Assembly: GCF_002843385.1 (NCBI RefSeq) | Contig: NZ_MVDE01000011.1 | Span: 85,547-149,546 of the forward strand | Direction of reading: 5' to 3' | DNA: 64,000 nt | From: Labilibaculum manganireducens | GTDB lineage: Bacteria > Bacteroidota > Bacteroidia > Bacteroidales > Marinifilaceae | Part shown: piece by piece, positions 29,846 through 37,888 of the stretch | Layout: each line of letters starts with the position of its first letter | Position numbering within the stretch: the stretch's first letter is position 1 | Program-made: the position numbers and the translations under genes | Notes under the pieces: generated by a model | Told to the model about the DNA's origin: nothing | Seen by the model: the letters and a program-made list of their open reading frames with translations, nothing else | The model's database searches: none

Positions 29846-31882
29846 ATGACTGTACATACAAATCCATTACTAAACGAATTTACAACACCATATGAAGCGG
29901 CTCCGTTCGAATCCATTGAATTGAATCATTTTTTGCCTGCTTTTACTGAGAGTATTGAGATTGCGAAAAAGGAAATAGATCAGATTGTTGACAATGCCGA
30001 GGAGCCAAATTTTGTGAATACGATTGAGGCTTTGGAGTATTCCGGACATCAATTGGATCGGGCAGCTTCCATTTTTTTCAATTTAAACCATGCCAATACA
30101 AATGATGAGATGCAGGCATTGGCAAGAGAAGTTTCGCCCATGCTGACGGAGTTTTCAAATGACATCATCATGAATGAGAAACTATTCGCCCGTGTGAAGG
30201 ATGTTTATCATCAAAAAAGCGAATTGAAACTTACGGTTGAGCAAGAAAAGTTGCTGACTGACCGATACAAATCATTTGTAAGATCTGGAGCAAATCTGGA
30301 AAAAGAAAAAAAGGATCAGATTCGGGAAATATCTAAAGAACTTTCCAAATTGACATTGCAGTTTGGCGAAAATGTTTTAGCTGCTACCAATAATTTTGAG
30401 CTTCACATTACTGATAAAAATGAATTATCAGGTCTTCCTGATGGAATTATTGAGGCTGCCGGCATTGTTGCAAAGGAGGAAGATAAAGAAGGATGGATAT
30501 TTACTCTGCAATTTCCCAGTTACGTTCCTTTTATGCAATATTCAGATATTCGTGAGTTACGCGAGAAAATGTTTAAGGTATATTCTTCACGTTGTTTTAA
30601 CGATAAATTCGATAACCAAAAAATAGTAAAGCGGATCGTAGAACTGCGATTAAAGAAAGTTCAGCTGTTCGGATACACTTCTTATGCCGATTTTGTTTTA
30701 GAAGAGAGAATGGCGAAGCAATCAAGTAAGGTGACAGATTTTCTAACCGAATTATTGGATGCTTCAATGCCTAAGGCCAAAGAGGAATTTAAGGAATTGC
30801 AGGCGTATGCAAAAAGTTTAGGTGCTGATTTTAAATTAGAACGGTGGGATTGGGCTTATTACGCTGAAAAACTGAAAACAGAAAAATTTAATGTTAATGA
30901 TGAAATTACCCGACCATACTTCGAGTTGGAACGAGTTAAAAAAGGCATCTTCTCTTTGGCTGCACGCCTTTACGGGATAAAATTTAATATTAATCCTAAA
31001 CTTCCGAAATATCATAAGGACGTTGATGTGTATGAGGTGACTGATGATAAAGGAGAGTTTTTATCCTTATTATATACTGATTTTCATCCTCGGAGTTCAA
31101 AACAAGGAGGAGCATGGATGACGTCCTTCGTCGATCAATACCGTAAGAAAGGTACGGATCATCGTCCGCATATTTCCATTGTTTGTAACTTCACAAAACC
31201 AAGTGAAATAAAACCATCATTACTTACTTTTAATGAGGTAACTACCTTTTTGCATGAGTTTGGTCACGCTTTGCACGGAATGTTGTCAAAATGCACATAC
31301 AGCAGCCTTTCCGGTACAAATGTGTATCGTGATTTTGTTGAGTTGCCCTCGCAATTCATGGAAAATTTTGCTACACAAAAAGAATGGTTGGATGATGTAG
31401 CCGAACACTACCAAACAGGAGAAAAGATTCCTGCTGAGATTGTGCAAAAGATTATCGACAGCGAAAATTTCTTAAGTGGATATTCATTTGTGCGTCAAAT
31501 TAGCTTTGGACTAAATGATATGGCCTGGCATAGTGTAACTGAGCCCGTGGCCGATGAAGTTTCAGTTTTTGAGGATAAAGCGATGTCTTCAACTGAATTG
31601 TTTGATCGGGTAGAAACAAGCTGTATGAGTACAGCATTTTCTCATATTTTCGCCGGAGGTTATGGTGCAGGTTACTACGGATACAAATGGGCCGAGGTTT
31701 TAGATGCAGATGCTTTTGACGCTTTTAAAAGTGCTGGGATATTCAATAAAGAAATTGCGAATTCGTTTAAAGAAAATATCCTTGAGAAGGGAGGAAGTGA
31801 TCATCCTATGAACCTTTACCTGAAATTTAGAGGTAAAGAACCTTCCATTGAACCTCTTCTTAAGAGAAGTGGTCTGAAATAG
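29846..31882 (+). CDS. dcp: M3-family zinc metallopeptidase (peptidyl-dipeptidase Dcp / oligopeptidase A type)
   Basis: A 678-residue thimet-oligopeptidase-family enzyme that degrades short peptides. The zinc site is HEFGHALHG, with H470, E471 and H474, and the third ligand follows in the ENFATQKEW region (motif F.E..SQ..E, here FVELPSQFMENF). The N-terminal helical half covers the active-site channel. No signal peptide is seen, so it probably acts in the cytoplasm. Dcp and oligopeptidase A are hard to separate by eye; Dcp-like is favoured by length and the N-terminus NPLLNEFTTPYEAAPFE. Confidence 0.93.
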   Translation: MTVHTNPLLNEFTTPYEAAPFESIELNHFLPAFTESIEIAKKEIDQIVDNAEEPNFVNTIEALEYSGHQLDRAASIFFNLNHANTNDEMQALAREVSPMLTEFSNDIIMNEKLFARVKDVYHQKSELKLTVEQEKLLTDRYKSFVRSGANLEKEKKDQIREISKELSKLTLQFGENVLAATNNFELHITDKNELSGLPDGIIEAAGIVAKEEDKEGWIFTLQFPSYVPFMQYSDIRELREKMFKVYSSRCFNDKFDNQKIVKRIVELRLKKVQLFGYTSYADFVLEERMAKQSSKVTDFLTELLDASMPKAKEEFKELQAYAKSLGADFKLERWDWAYYAEKLKTEKFNVNDEITRPYFELERVKKGIFSLAARLYGIKFNINPKLPKYHKDVDVYEVTDDKGEFLSLLYTDFHPRSSKQGGAWMTSFVDQYRKKGTDHRPHISIVCNFTKPSEIKPSLLTFNEVTTFLHEFGHALHGMLSKCTYSSLSGTNVYRDFVELPSQFMENFATQKEWLDDVAEHYQTGEKIPAEIVQKIIDSENFLSGYSFVRQISFGLNDMAWHSVTEPVADEVSVFEDKAMSSTELFDRVETSCMSTAFSHIFAGGYGAGYYGYKWAEVLDADAFDAFKSAGIFNKEIANSFKENILEKGGSDHPMNLYLKFRGKEPSIEPLLKRSGLK

Positions 31883-31903
31883 ATTAATCATACAAAAATT
31901 GGG

Positions 31904-31933
31904 AGCTGTTCTTTTTAGAACAGCTTTTTTTTT
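31904..31933 (+). terminator. Terminator after the M3 peptidase gene
   Basis: AGCTGTTCT and AGAACAGCT form a 9-bp stem with a TTTT loop, followed by a long T run. Confidence 0.9.
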
Positions 31934-32222
31934 GATCAAAAATAAAAATGAACATAAGTAGTGAAGTTGATTAAGATAATTATGAGTTTTAGTATCATAT
32001 TAATCAGACGAAATGAACACACAAATATTTTCATAAGTGAAAAATTGACGTCTTTTTTCTCCAATTTGGATAAATATGTTTTTAAAAATATAGTCTGACA
32101 ATATTCATCGCTGTTTTACAGGCAGTTGTGGTTTTGTGAATTTTGACAAAAATCCTTGTTATTAAAAGAGGTGCGTCTATTTTTGCCGGCGAATTTTAAA
32201 CACTTAAACTAACGATTAAAAA
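31934..32222 (+). promoter_or_regulatory. Upstream region of the YitT-like gene with a -7 box
   Basis: AT-rich and gene-free. TATTTTTG at 32178-32185 matches TAnnTTTG, with CTTG around 32155-32158 as a -33 candidate about 20 bp upstream. Nothing else is recognisable. Confidence 0.45.
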
Positions 32223-33125
32223 ATGGCTTTTGTAACCAAAGAAAAATTTTTGTCAAATGAATGGCTTAGTGCCTATGCGTACTTAATACTGGGAAGTATC
32301 ATTTTTGCTGTTTCTGACATTTTATTTGTTGTACCTTATAAACTGGCACCAGGAGGTGTTTATGGTATTGCGACAGTTCTAAACACAATGTTTAGCTGGA
32401 AAATCAGTTATTGTACTTTTGCCATGGAAATTCCCTTGGTAATTTTAGGAACAATAATTCTAGGCCCTCGATTTGGAGTTAAAACGATTGTGAGTATTGG
32501 TGTAATTTTGTTCACAGTTTGGTTTATGGAAACCTTCATTTCTCCGGATTACGCAAAAGTTATTGCAGATCCAATGCTGAATACAATTGTAGCAGGTGTA
32601 TTTTATGGAATCTCAATTGGATTCATATTTAAATCACGTGCAACTTCTGGCGGATCTGATATCATTGCAATGATTTTGGCCAAATATACTAAGCTTTCGC
32701 TGGGTAAGTTGGTGATGATTGTAGATGGTATAATTGTTCTGTTTACACTTGCTCAACCTAGCGAAACAGGAACAATTGGATGGGAGTTTGCTATTTATTC
32801 TTTAATCATTATTTACATTGAAGGTAAGATTATCGATATGGTTGTTAGTGGCGCAAATTATCACAAGACAGTTATGATAGTTTCAGATCAATTTGAGTCT
32901 ATTTCTTCAAAAATAAGAGATGATTTGAAACGAGGTGCGACAATTTTTACCGGAACCGGAGTTTATTCAGGAGAAGAGAAAAAAATGGTTTATTCTGTAA
33001 TGAGCCGTAGAGAATTAGAGATTCTTAAACTGCATATTAAAGAGGTGGATCCTTCTGCTTTTGTTAATGTTACCGAAGCGAATGAAATTCTGGGTGAAGG
33101 TTTTAAATCGCTGAATGAAGAATAA
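32223..33125 (+). CDS. YitT-family membrane protein (DUF161 + DUF2179)
   Basis: 300 residues. The N-terminal two thirds hold about five membrane helices (first near 20-38) with the family segment LFVVPYKLAPGGVYGIATVL and the glycine-rich RATSGGSDIIAMIL. The C-terminal 90 residues are the soluble DUF2179 domain (VMIVSDQFESISSKIRDDL, GATIFTGTGVYSGEEKKMVY). Members are widespread, with unknown transport or signalling roles. It is monocistronic. Confidence 0.9.
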   Translation: MAFVTKEKFLSNEWLSAYAYLILGSIIFAVSDILFVVPYKLAPGGVYGIATVLNTMFSWKISYCTFAMEIPLVILGTIILGPRFGVKTIVSIGVILFTVWFMETFISPDYAKVIADPMLNTIVAGVFYGISIGFIFKSRATSGGSDIIAMILAKYTKLSLGKLVMIVDGIIVLFTLAQPSETGTIGWEFAIYSLIIIYIEGKIIDMVVSGANYHKTVMIVSDQFESISSKIRDDLKRGATIFTGTGVYSGEEKKMVYSVMSRRELEILKLHIKEVDPSAFVNVTEANEILGEGFKSLNEE

Positions 33126-33147
33126 GATTATTTTTAAATATTTTTTA

Positions 33148-33178
33148 AAATCCCTCCCGAATATGGAGGGATTTTTTT
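33148..33178 (+). terminator. Terminator after the YitT-like gene
   Basis: AAATCCCTCC pairs with GGAGGGATTT across a 7-nt loop, followed by T residues. Confidence 0.87.
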
Positions 33179-33416
33179 ATTTTTGTTGCTAAGTCTAATG
33201 CAGGTTTATTCATTGTGATAAAGAAAATGAATTTATTGTTTGTTAAAAGAGCCTCTCTGCAATTTAGACTTGTATTGTGTTTGTAATGCACGGAGCAATT
33301 TCATTCGTGTTAAAATATATCTGTAAAAAGTTGTGAAATAATTTGATTTTCAAGAAAATTATTACGTATTTTGCGACCTGTTTGAAAAGCGTTTAAGGAA
33401 AAAAATAATCTGGACT

Positions 33417-33659
33417 ATGTCAAGAGTTTGTCAAATTACTGGAAAGAGCGTAATGGTTGGGAACAATGTTTCTCACTCAAAAAGAAGAACTAAGAGAAGA
33501 TTCTATCCAAATCTTTTCGATAAGAAGTTCTATCTTCCTGAAGAGGATCGCTGGATTGAGCTAAGGATTTCTGCTGCAGGAGTACGACTAATTAATAAAT
33601 TAGGAGTAAAAGGTGCACTTACTAAAGCTCAAGAAAAAGGATTTATTAAAAAATACTAA
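33417..33659 (+). CDS. rpmB: 50S ribosomal protein L28 (bL28)
   Basis: 80 residues. Starts [20 protein letters not shown], followed by the basic [12 protein letters not shown] segment typical of L28, and ends in [16 protein letters not shown]. It is the first gene of a rpmB-rpmG-DUF4295 cluster; the next gene begins 13 bp after its stop. Confidence 0.97.
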   Translation: MSRVCQITGKSVMVGNNVSHSKRRTKRRFYPNLFDKKFYLPEEDRWIELRISAAGVRLINKLGVKGALTKAQEKGFIKKY

Positions 33660-33672
33660 AAAGGCATAGAAA

Positions 33673-33855
33673 ATGGCTAAAAAAGGTAATAGAGTGCAAG
33701 TAATTCTTGAGTGTACTGAGCATAAAGACAGTGGTATACCTGGAACTTCAAGATACATTACTACTAAGAATAAGAAAAACACTCCTGATCGTATGGAGAT
33801 GAAGAAGTATAATGCAATTTTGAAAAAAGTAACTGTTCACAGAGAAATAAAATAA
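33673..33855 (+). CDS. rpmG: 50S ribosomal protein L33 (bL33)
   Basis: 60 residues, [20 protein letters not shown] at the start and a basic C-terminus ([18 protein letters not shown]). The CxxC zinc pairs found in some L33 forms are absent; only one cysteine remains, so this is the zinc-free type. It sits between rpmB and the DUF4295 gene. Confidence 0.95.
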   Translation: MAKKGNRVQVILECTEHKDSGIPGTSRYITTKNKKNTPDRMEMKKYNAILKKVTVHREIK

Positions 33856-33862
33856 TTGAGAT

Positions 33863-34015
33863 ATGGCTAAGAAAGTAGTAGCATCCCTACAAAAAGGTGA
33901 AGGCCGTGGTTTCGCTAAAGTAATCAAAATGGTGAAATCTCCTAAATCTGGTGCATATTCTTTTAAAGAGGAAATCGTACCGAACGAAAACGTTAAGGAT
34001 TTCTTTGCTAAATAG
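33863..34015 (+). CDS. DUF4295 small basic protein, Bacteroidota ribosome-associated
   Basis: A 50-residue protein, MAKKVVASLQKGEGRGFAKV onward, ending VKDFFAK. It starts 7 bp after the rpmG stop and is the third gene of the cluster before a strong terminator. DUF4295 proteins are confined to Bacteroidota and lie almost always behind rpmG. I recall that a protein of this kind was reported as an extra large-subunit ribosomal protein in Flavobacterium ribosomes, but I cannot confirm the match here. It is short enough to be missed by gene finders. Confidence 0.88.
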   Translation: MAKKVVASLQKGEGRGFAKVIKMVKSPKSGAYSFKEEIVPNENVKDFFAK

Positions 34016-34043
34016 TAAAGACGTTCATATAGCATTGAATATT

Positions 34044-34077
34044 AAAAGCTTCCTAATAAAATTAGGAAGCTTTTTTT
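34044..34077 (+). terminator. Terminator after the rpmB-rpmG-DUF4295 cluster
   Basis: A 14-bp perfect stem (AAAAGCTTCCTAAT with ATTAGGAAGCTTTT, loop AAA) followed by T residues. Confidence 0.9.
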
Positions 34078-34150
34078 TATCTAAAAACATAAGTTTGCTT
34101 CTTCAACTCTATTACGTTTATTGTTAATTGCTTGTAAGCTCATTTTTTTG

Positions 34151-34158
34151 TACTTTAG
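34151..34158 (+). promoter_or_regulatory. Possible -7 box for ftsY
   Basis: TACTTTAG is one base from TAnnTTTG and lies 22 bp before the ftsY start; TTG at 34132-34134 is a possible -33 element. Confidence 0.4.
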
Positions 34159-34179
34159 CAGGCTAAAATTTAATTAGAA

Positions 34180-35130
34180 ATGGGATTATTTGGAAGTTTT
34201 TCGAAATCAAAAAAAGAAAATCTTAATAAAGGACTTGCTAAAACAAAGGATAGTGTTTTTAAGAAATTAACTCGCGTTGTTGTAGGTAAAGCCACCGTAG
34301 ATGATGATGTCCTTGATGAATTGGAAGAGGTTTTGATATCTTCAGATGTAGGAGTCGATACAACCTTGAAAATTATTGGGCGAATAGAAAAACGTGTAGC
34401 GGAAGATAAATTTCTTGGGGTATCCGAATTGAATCGCATTCTTAAAGAGGAGATTGCGGGTTTGTTGAAGGAAAATAATAAGGGTGATTACGAAACATTT
34501 GATTTGCCAAAATCAGATCATCCTTATGTAATAATGGTTGTGGGTGTTAATGGTGTTGGTAAAACAACAACCATTGGAAAATTAGCTTATCAGTTTAAAA
34601 AGGCTGGGAAAAAAGTAACACTTGGTGCAGCAGATACATTTCGTGCGGCTGCCGTTGATCAGTTAATAATTTGGTCCGAAAGGGTTGGGGTTCCTGTAGT
34701 AAATCAGGGAATGGGCGCTGATCCGGCTTCTGTAGCATTTGAAACTCTTACTCAGGCAAAGGCAAATGATTCTGATGTAGTAATTATTGATACTGCGGGG
34801 CGTCTGCACAATAAAATCAACTTAATGAATGAGTTAAGTAAGATTAAACGTGTTATGGATCGTGTTGTTCCGGGAGCTCCGCATGAAATTTTATTGGTGT
34901 TGGATGGATCAACCGGACAGAATGCTTTTGAGCAGGCAAAACAATTTACCTTAGCAACCGAAGTAAATGCATTGGCTATTACAAAGCTGGATGGTACTGC
35001 AAAAGGAGGAGTTGTTATTGGTGTCTCTGATCAATTTAAAGTGCCTGTAAAATATATAGGTATTGGGGAAAGCATGGAAGATCTGCAGGTATTTAATCGA
35101 AACGAATTTGTTGATTCGTTATTCAGTTAA
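34180..35130 (+). CDS. ftsY: Signal recognition particle receptor FtsY
   Basis: SRP-family GTPase that receives ribosome-SRP complexes at the membrane. The 316-residue protein has the NG domain with a short N-terminal extension, lacking the long acidic A domain of E. coli FtsY. G1 is GVNGVGKTT (122-130); the DTFRAAAVDQL, DTAGRLHNK and TKLDGTAKGG motifs follow in order. It is monocistronic. Confidence 0.97.
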   Translation: MGLFGSFSKSKKENLNKGLAKTKDSVFKKLTRVVVGKATVDDDVLDELEEVLISSDVGVDTTLKIIGRIEKRVAEDKFLGVSELNRILKEEIAGLLKENNKGDYETFDLPKSDHPYVIMVVGVNGVGKTTTIGKLAYQFKKAGKKVTLGAADTFRAAAVDQLIIWSERVGVPVVNQGMGADPASVAFETLTQAKANDSDVVIIDTAGRLHNKINLMNELSKIKRVMDRVVPGAPHEILLVLDGSTGQNAFEQAKQFTLATEVNALAITKLDGTAKGGVVIGVSDQFKVPVKYIGIGESMEDLQVFNRNEFVDSLFS

Positions 35131-35153
35131 TCGAATCTCTTGATAATAATTGA

Positions 35154-35180
35154 AAAGGCTGTCCCCAAAAGGCAGCCTTT
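35154..35180 (+). terminator. Terminator after ftsY
   Basis: AAAGGCTG (35154-35161) pairs with CAGCCTTT (35173-35180); the T run is short. Confidence 0.65.
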
Positions 35181-35236
35181 GTTATTCTTAACTCGCTAAT
35201 AATTTCAATTCAAATGGAAAAAAGAGTTTTTTCTCT

Positions 35237-35244
35237 TATTTTTG
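35237..35244 (+). promoter_or_regulatory. -7 promoter box for rimO
   Basis: TATTTTTG matches TAnnTTTG and lies 33 bp before the ATG at 35278. This also argues against an in-frame TTG at 35242 as the start, since it would overlap the promoter. Confidence 0.55.
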
Positions 35245-35277
35245 CCAAAAATTAAGTCGTTAAAAGGAAATCTATAT

Positions 35278-36576
35278 ATGAATCAGACGAAAATAAATAT
35301 TGTTAGTTTAGGTTGTTCAAAGAATTTAGTTGACACTGAGTTGTTGATGAAACAGCTGGATGCCAATCAATTTCAGGTTGGTTGTGATGTAGAGAATAGT
35401 GATGCAAGAACTATCATTATTAATACCTGTGGATTTATTGGGGATGCTAAAGAGGAGTCGATTGATATGATTCTGCAATATGCAGAAGCAAAAAAAGCTG
35501 GAAGAATAGATAAGCTTTTTGTAATGGGTTGTTTGTCGGAGCGTTATCGTGATGATTTAGTAAAAGAGATTCCTGAAGTAGATCACTTTTTTGGTAAATT
35601 TGAATGGCAATTGATTGTAAAAGAATTAAACAAGGATTATAAACCTGACTTTAAGAATTTTAGAATGATTACTACGCCTAAGCATTTTGCCTATCTAAAA
35701 ATCTCTGAAGGGTGTAATAGATCCTGTTCGTATTGTGCCATCCCTATCATTACAGGGAAGCATGTCTCCAGACCTATGGAAGATATATTGGAAGAGGCAA
35801 GGGGACTGGTAAAAGATGGGGTAAAGGAGCTGTTGGTGATTGCTCAGGACTTATCATACTATGGATATGATTTATATAACGAATCGAGACTTGCTGAATT
35901 GGTTCAGTTGCTTTCTGAAATAGACGGTTTAGAGTGGATTAAGTTACATTATGCATATCCTACTCAATTTCCATACGGAATTCTTAAGTTGATGCGTGAG
36001 AATCCTAAAGTTTGTCGTTACCTTGATATTGCCCTTCAGCATTCCAGCGATAATGTATTAAACTTAATGCGTAGAGGTATTAATCGTGAGAAAACTATTG
36101 AGTTGATTACTAAAATTAGAGCGGAGGTTCCGGGAATTACTCTTAGAACTACAATGTTGGTTGGACATCCTGGTGAAACTGAAGCCGATATGAAGGATCT
36201 TATGGCATTCGTGTCGGAGATGAAGTTTGAACGCTTGGGAGTTTTTCCATATTCAAATGAAGATGATACTTATGCAGCAATCAATTACGATGATAATATT
36301 CCTTTAGAGATAAAGGAAAGCAGGAGGGATGATATCATGGCTTTACAGCAGGAAATTTCGAGAGCAGTGAACGAAAAAAGAGTAGGGGAAGAATTAAAAG
36401 TTGTAATTGATAGAAAGGATGTTGATTTCTACTACGGACGAACAGAATTTGATTCATATGAGGTTGACCCTGAGGTTTTAATTCCAATAAATGGAGCCGA
36501 TCTTAAAATTGGTGAGTTTTACACTGTTCGAATTAACGATTTTGAAGATTACGATTTGTTTGGAGAAGTAATATAA
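35278..36576 (+). CDS. rimO: Ribosomal protein S12 methylthiotransferase
   Basis: Radical-SAM enzyme that methylthiolates the conserved aspartate of ribosomal protein S12. With the ATG at 35278 it has 432 residues. The N-terminal cluster cysteines are C13, C51 and C85 (LGCSKN, NTCGF, MGCLSER). The radical-SAM triad is C146, C150 and C153 (SEGCNRSCSYCAIP). A TRAM domain ends the protein. The phrase LGCSKNLVDTE is characteristic of RimO as opposed to MiaB. Confidence 0.95.
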   Translation: MNQTKINIVSLGCSKNLVDTELLMKQLDANQFQVGCDVENSDARTIIINTCGFIGDAKEESIDMILQYAEAKKAGRIDKLFVMGCLSERYRDDLVKEIPEVDHFFGKFEWQLIVKELNKDYKPDFKNFRMITTPKHFAYLKISEGCNRSCSYCAIPIITGKHVSRPMEDILEEARGLVKDGVKELLVIAQDLSYYGYDLYNESRLAELVQLLSEIDGLEWIKLHYAYPTQFPYGILKLMRENPKVCRYLDIALQHSSDNVLNLMRRGINREKTIELITKIRAEVPGITLRTTMLVGHPGETEADMKDLMAFVSEMKFERLGVFPYSNEDDTYAAINYDDNIPLEIKESRRDDIMALQQEISRAVNEKRVGEELKVVIDRKDVDFYYGRTEFDSYEVDPEVLIPINGADLKIGEFYTVRINDFEDYDLFGEVI

Positions 36577-36609
36577 AAATAAGGCAGATCGATTGATCTG
36601 CCTTATTTT
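36577..36609. terminator. Bidirectional terminator between rimO and the exonuclease gene
   Basis: A 14-bp stem (AAATAAGGCAGATC with GATCTGCCTTATTT, loop GATT) with A and T runs on both sides separates the two convergent genes and abuts both stop codons. Confidence 0.9.
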
Positions 36610-37200
36610 TTAAAATAAACTTCCTTGTACTTGATACATTCCGGTTTTCTTCAACTCAAAGAAACAATCGGCACATGCTTTTACATCAGCGAGAGCATCA
36701 TGAGCACCGTCAAAACCTTTTTGAAACAGGAATTGATGAAGTTCAGTTAAATTAGGCCATTTGTAACCACTTCTTCCAGGAATCTTGCAGACATTGGTGG
36801 TGGTTTTCATGGTACAAATTTTAGGGATGTCAATCAATCTGCTTTTGATATCTTTCCTCAGAAATTCAGCTCCAACAATTACTTCATCAAAGCTAATGTT
36901 GTGAGCAATTAAAAAATCAGCCTCATTTAATACTTTTGAAAACTCATTCAATACTTCAGACAAGTCAATTCCTTCATCAATAGCCTTCTGTGTGGAAATG
37001 CCGTGAACATTAGATGCTTCAGGAGGAATTATAAATCCTTCGGGGATAATGATTCTGTTTGCTCTTTTAATTTCATTGTCCCGACTGTCATAAAGAAGCC
37101 AGGCTAGTTGAACGAGTCTGGGCCAGTTATCCAAATCTGTAACGGGAGCATTCCAGCGTTTTGGCAGGCCGGTTGTTTCTGTATCGAAAAATAAATACAT
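36610..37200 (-). CDS. DEDDh 3'-5' exonuclease (DnaQ/epsilon-like)
   Basis: A 196-residue exonuclease with D6 and E8 (FFDTETTGLP), D105 (HNISFDE), and H167/D172 (GAHDALAD), the full DEDDh set. There is no clear polymerase-binding tail, so it may be a stand-alone nuclease and not the replicative epsilon subunit; these cannot be separated by sequence alone. It lies downstream of tpx on the same strand, beyond a terminator. Confidence 0.88.
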   Translation of the reverse strand: MYLFFDTETTGLPKRWNAPVTDLDNWPRLVQLAWLLYDSRDNEIKRANRIIIPEGFIIPPEASNVHGISTQKAIDEGIDLSEVLNEFSKVLNEADFLIAHNISFDEVIVGAEFLRKDIKSRLIDIPKICTMKTTTNVCKIPGRSGYKWPNLTELHQFLFQKGFDGAHDALADVKACADCFFELKKTGMYQVQGSLF

Positions 37201-37211
37201 ATTCTTTCTTT

Positions 37212-37240
37212 AAAAAAAAGCTCCATAAAGGAGCTTTTTT
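37212..37240 (-). terminator. Terminator after tpx
   Basis: AGCTCC and GGAGCT form the core stem, extended by A and T runs on either side. It lies between the tpx stop and the exonuclease start. Confidence 0.8.
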
Positions 37241-37258
37241 AATTAATTACTGTAAATG

Positions 37259-37774
37259 TTAAACCAATGCTTTAGCAACTTTTAATGCTGCTTCATAGTT
37301 AGGCTCCTCAGTCATTTCTGCTACATATTCTACATATTTTACTTTGTTGTTTTTATCAACAACAACAATGCCACGAGCAAGAAGACGTAATTCTTCTACT
37401 ACAAAACCATATTTTAATCCAAAGTCAAGTTCTTTGTGATCCGAAAGTGTTACTAAATTTGTAATTCCTTCAGCGCCACAGAAACGACCTAATGCAAATG
37501 GTAAATCATTTGATAGGGTAATGATTTGAATATTTTTATCAAGAGAAGCAGCTTCTTTATTGAATCGATGAGTTTGAGCTGAACAAACGCCGGTATCAAT
37601 CGATGGAAAAACAGATAGAATCTTCACCTTCCCATCAAAATCAGATAGTTGAACAGGAGCAAGTTCTTGGTTAAGGGCTGTGAAATTACTTGCAGTCATT
37701 TCAGTTTTTACTTCATTCCCAAGAAGAGTCATTGGGTTTCCTGCAAACGCAACTTTTTTATTGTTTTTAGTCAT
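37259..37774 (-). CDS. tpx: Thiol peroxidase (Tpx-type peroxiredoxin)
   Basis: Reduces peroxides using thioredoxin. It has 171 residues. The peroxidatic cysteine is C64 (SIDTGVCSAQTHRF) and the resolving cysteine is C99 (GRFCGAEGI), spaced as in Tpx. The N-terminal FAGNPMTLLG resembles the family start. It is probably monocistronic. Confidence 0.95.
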   Translation of the reverse strand: MTKNNKKVAFAGNPMTLLGNEVKTEMTASNFTALNQELAPVQLSDFDGKVKILSVFPSIDTGVCSAQTHRFNKEAASLDKNIQIITLSNDLPFALGRFCGAEGITNLVTLSDHKELDFGLKYGFVVEELRLLARGIVVVDKNNKVKYVEYVAEMTEEPNYEAALKVAKALV

Positions 37775-37860
37775 AATGATATTTTATTTTGTCGTTTCAA
37801 TCAAAGGTAATAATTGTTTTGAATTACTCTAAATAAAAATTGAACTGAAATATAAAAAAT

Positions 37861-37885
37861 AAAGCCGGAAAATATTCCGGCTTTA
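37861..37885 (-). terminator. Terminator after clpC
   Basis: AAAGCCGGAA and TTCCGGCTTT form a 10-bp stem, followed on the minus strand by a short T run. It lies 4 bp after the clpC stop. Confidence 0.8.
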
Positions 37886-37888
37886 TTT

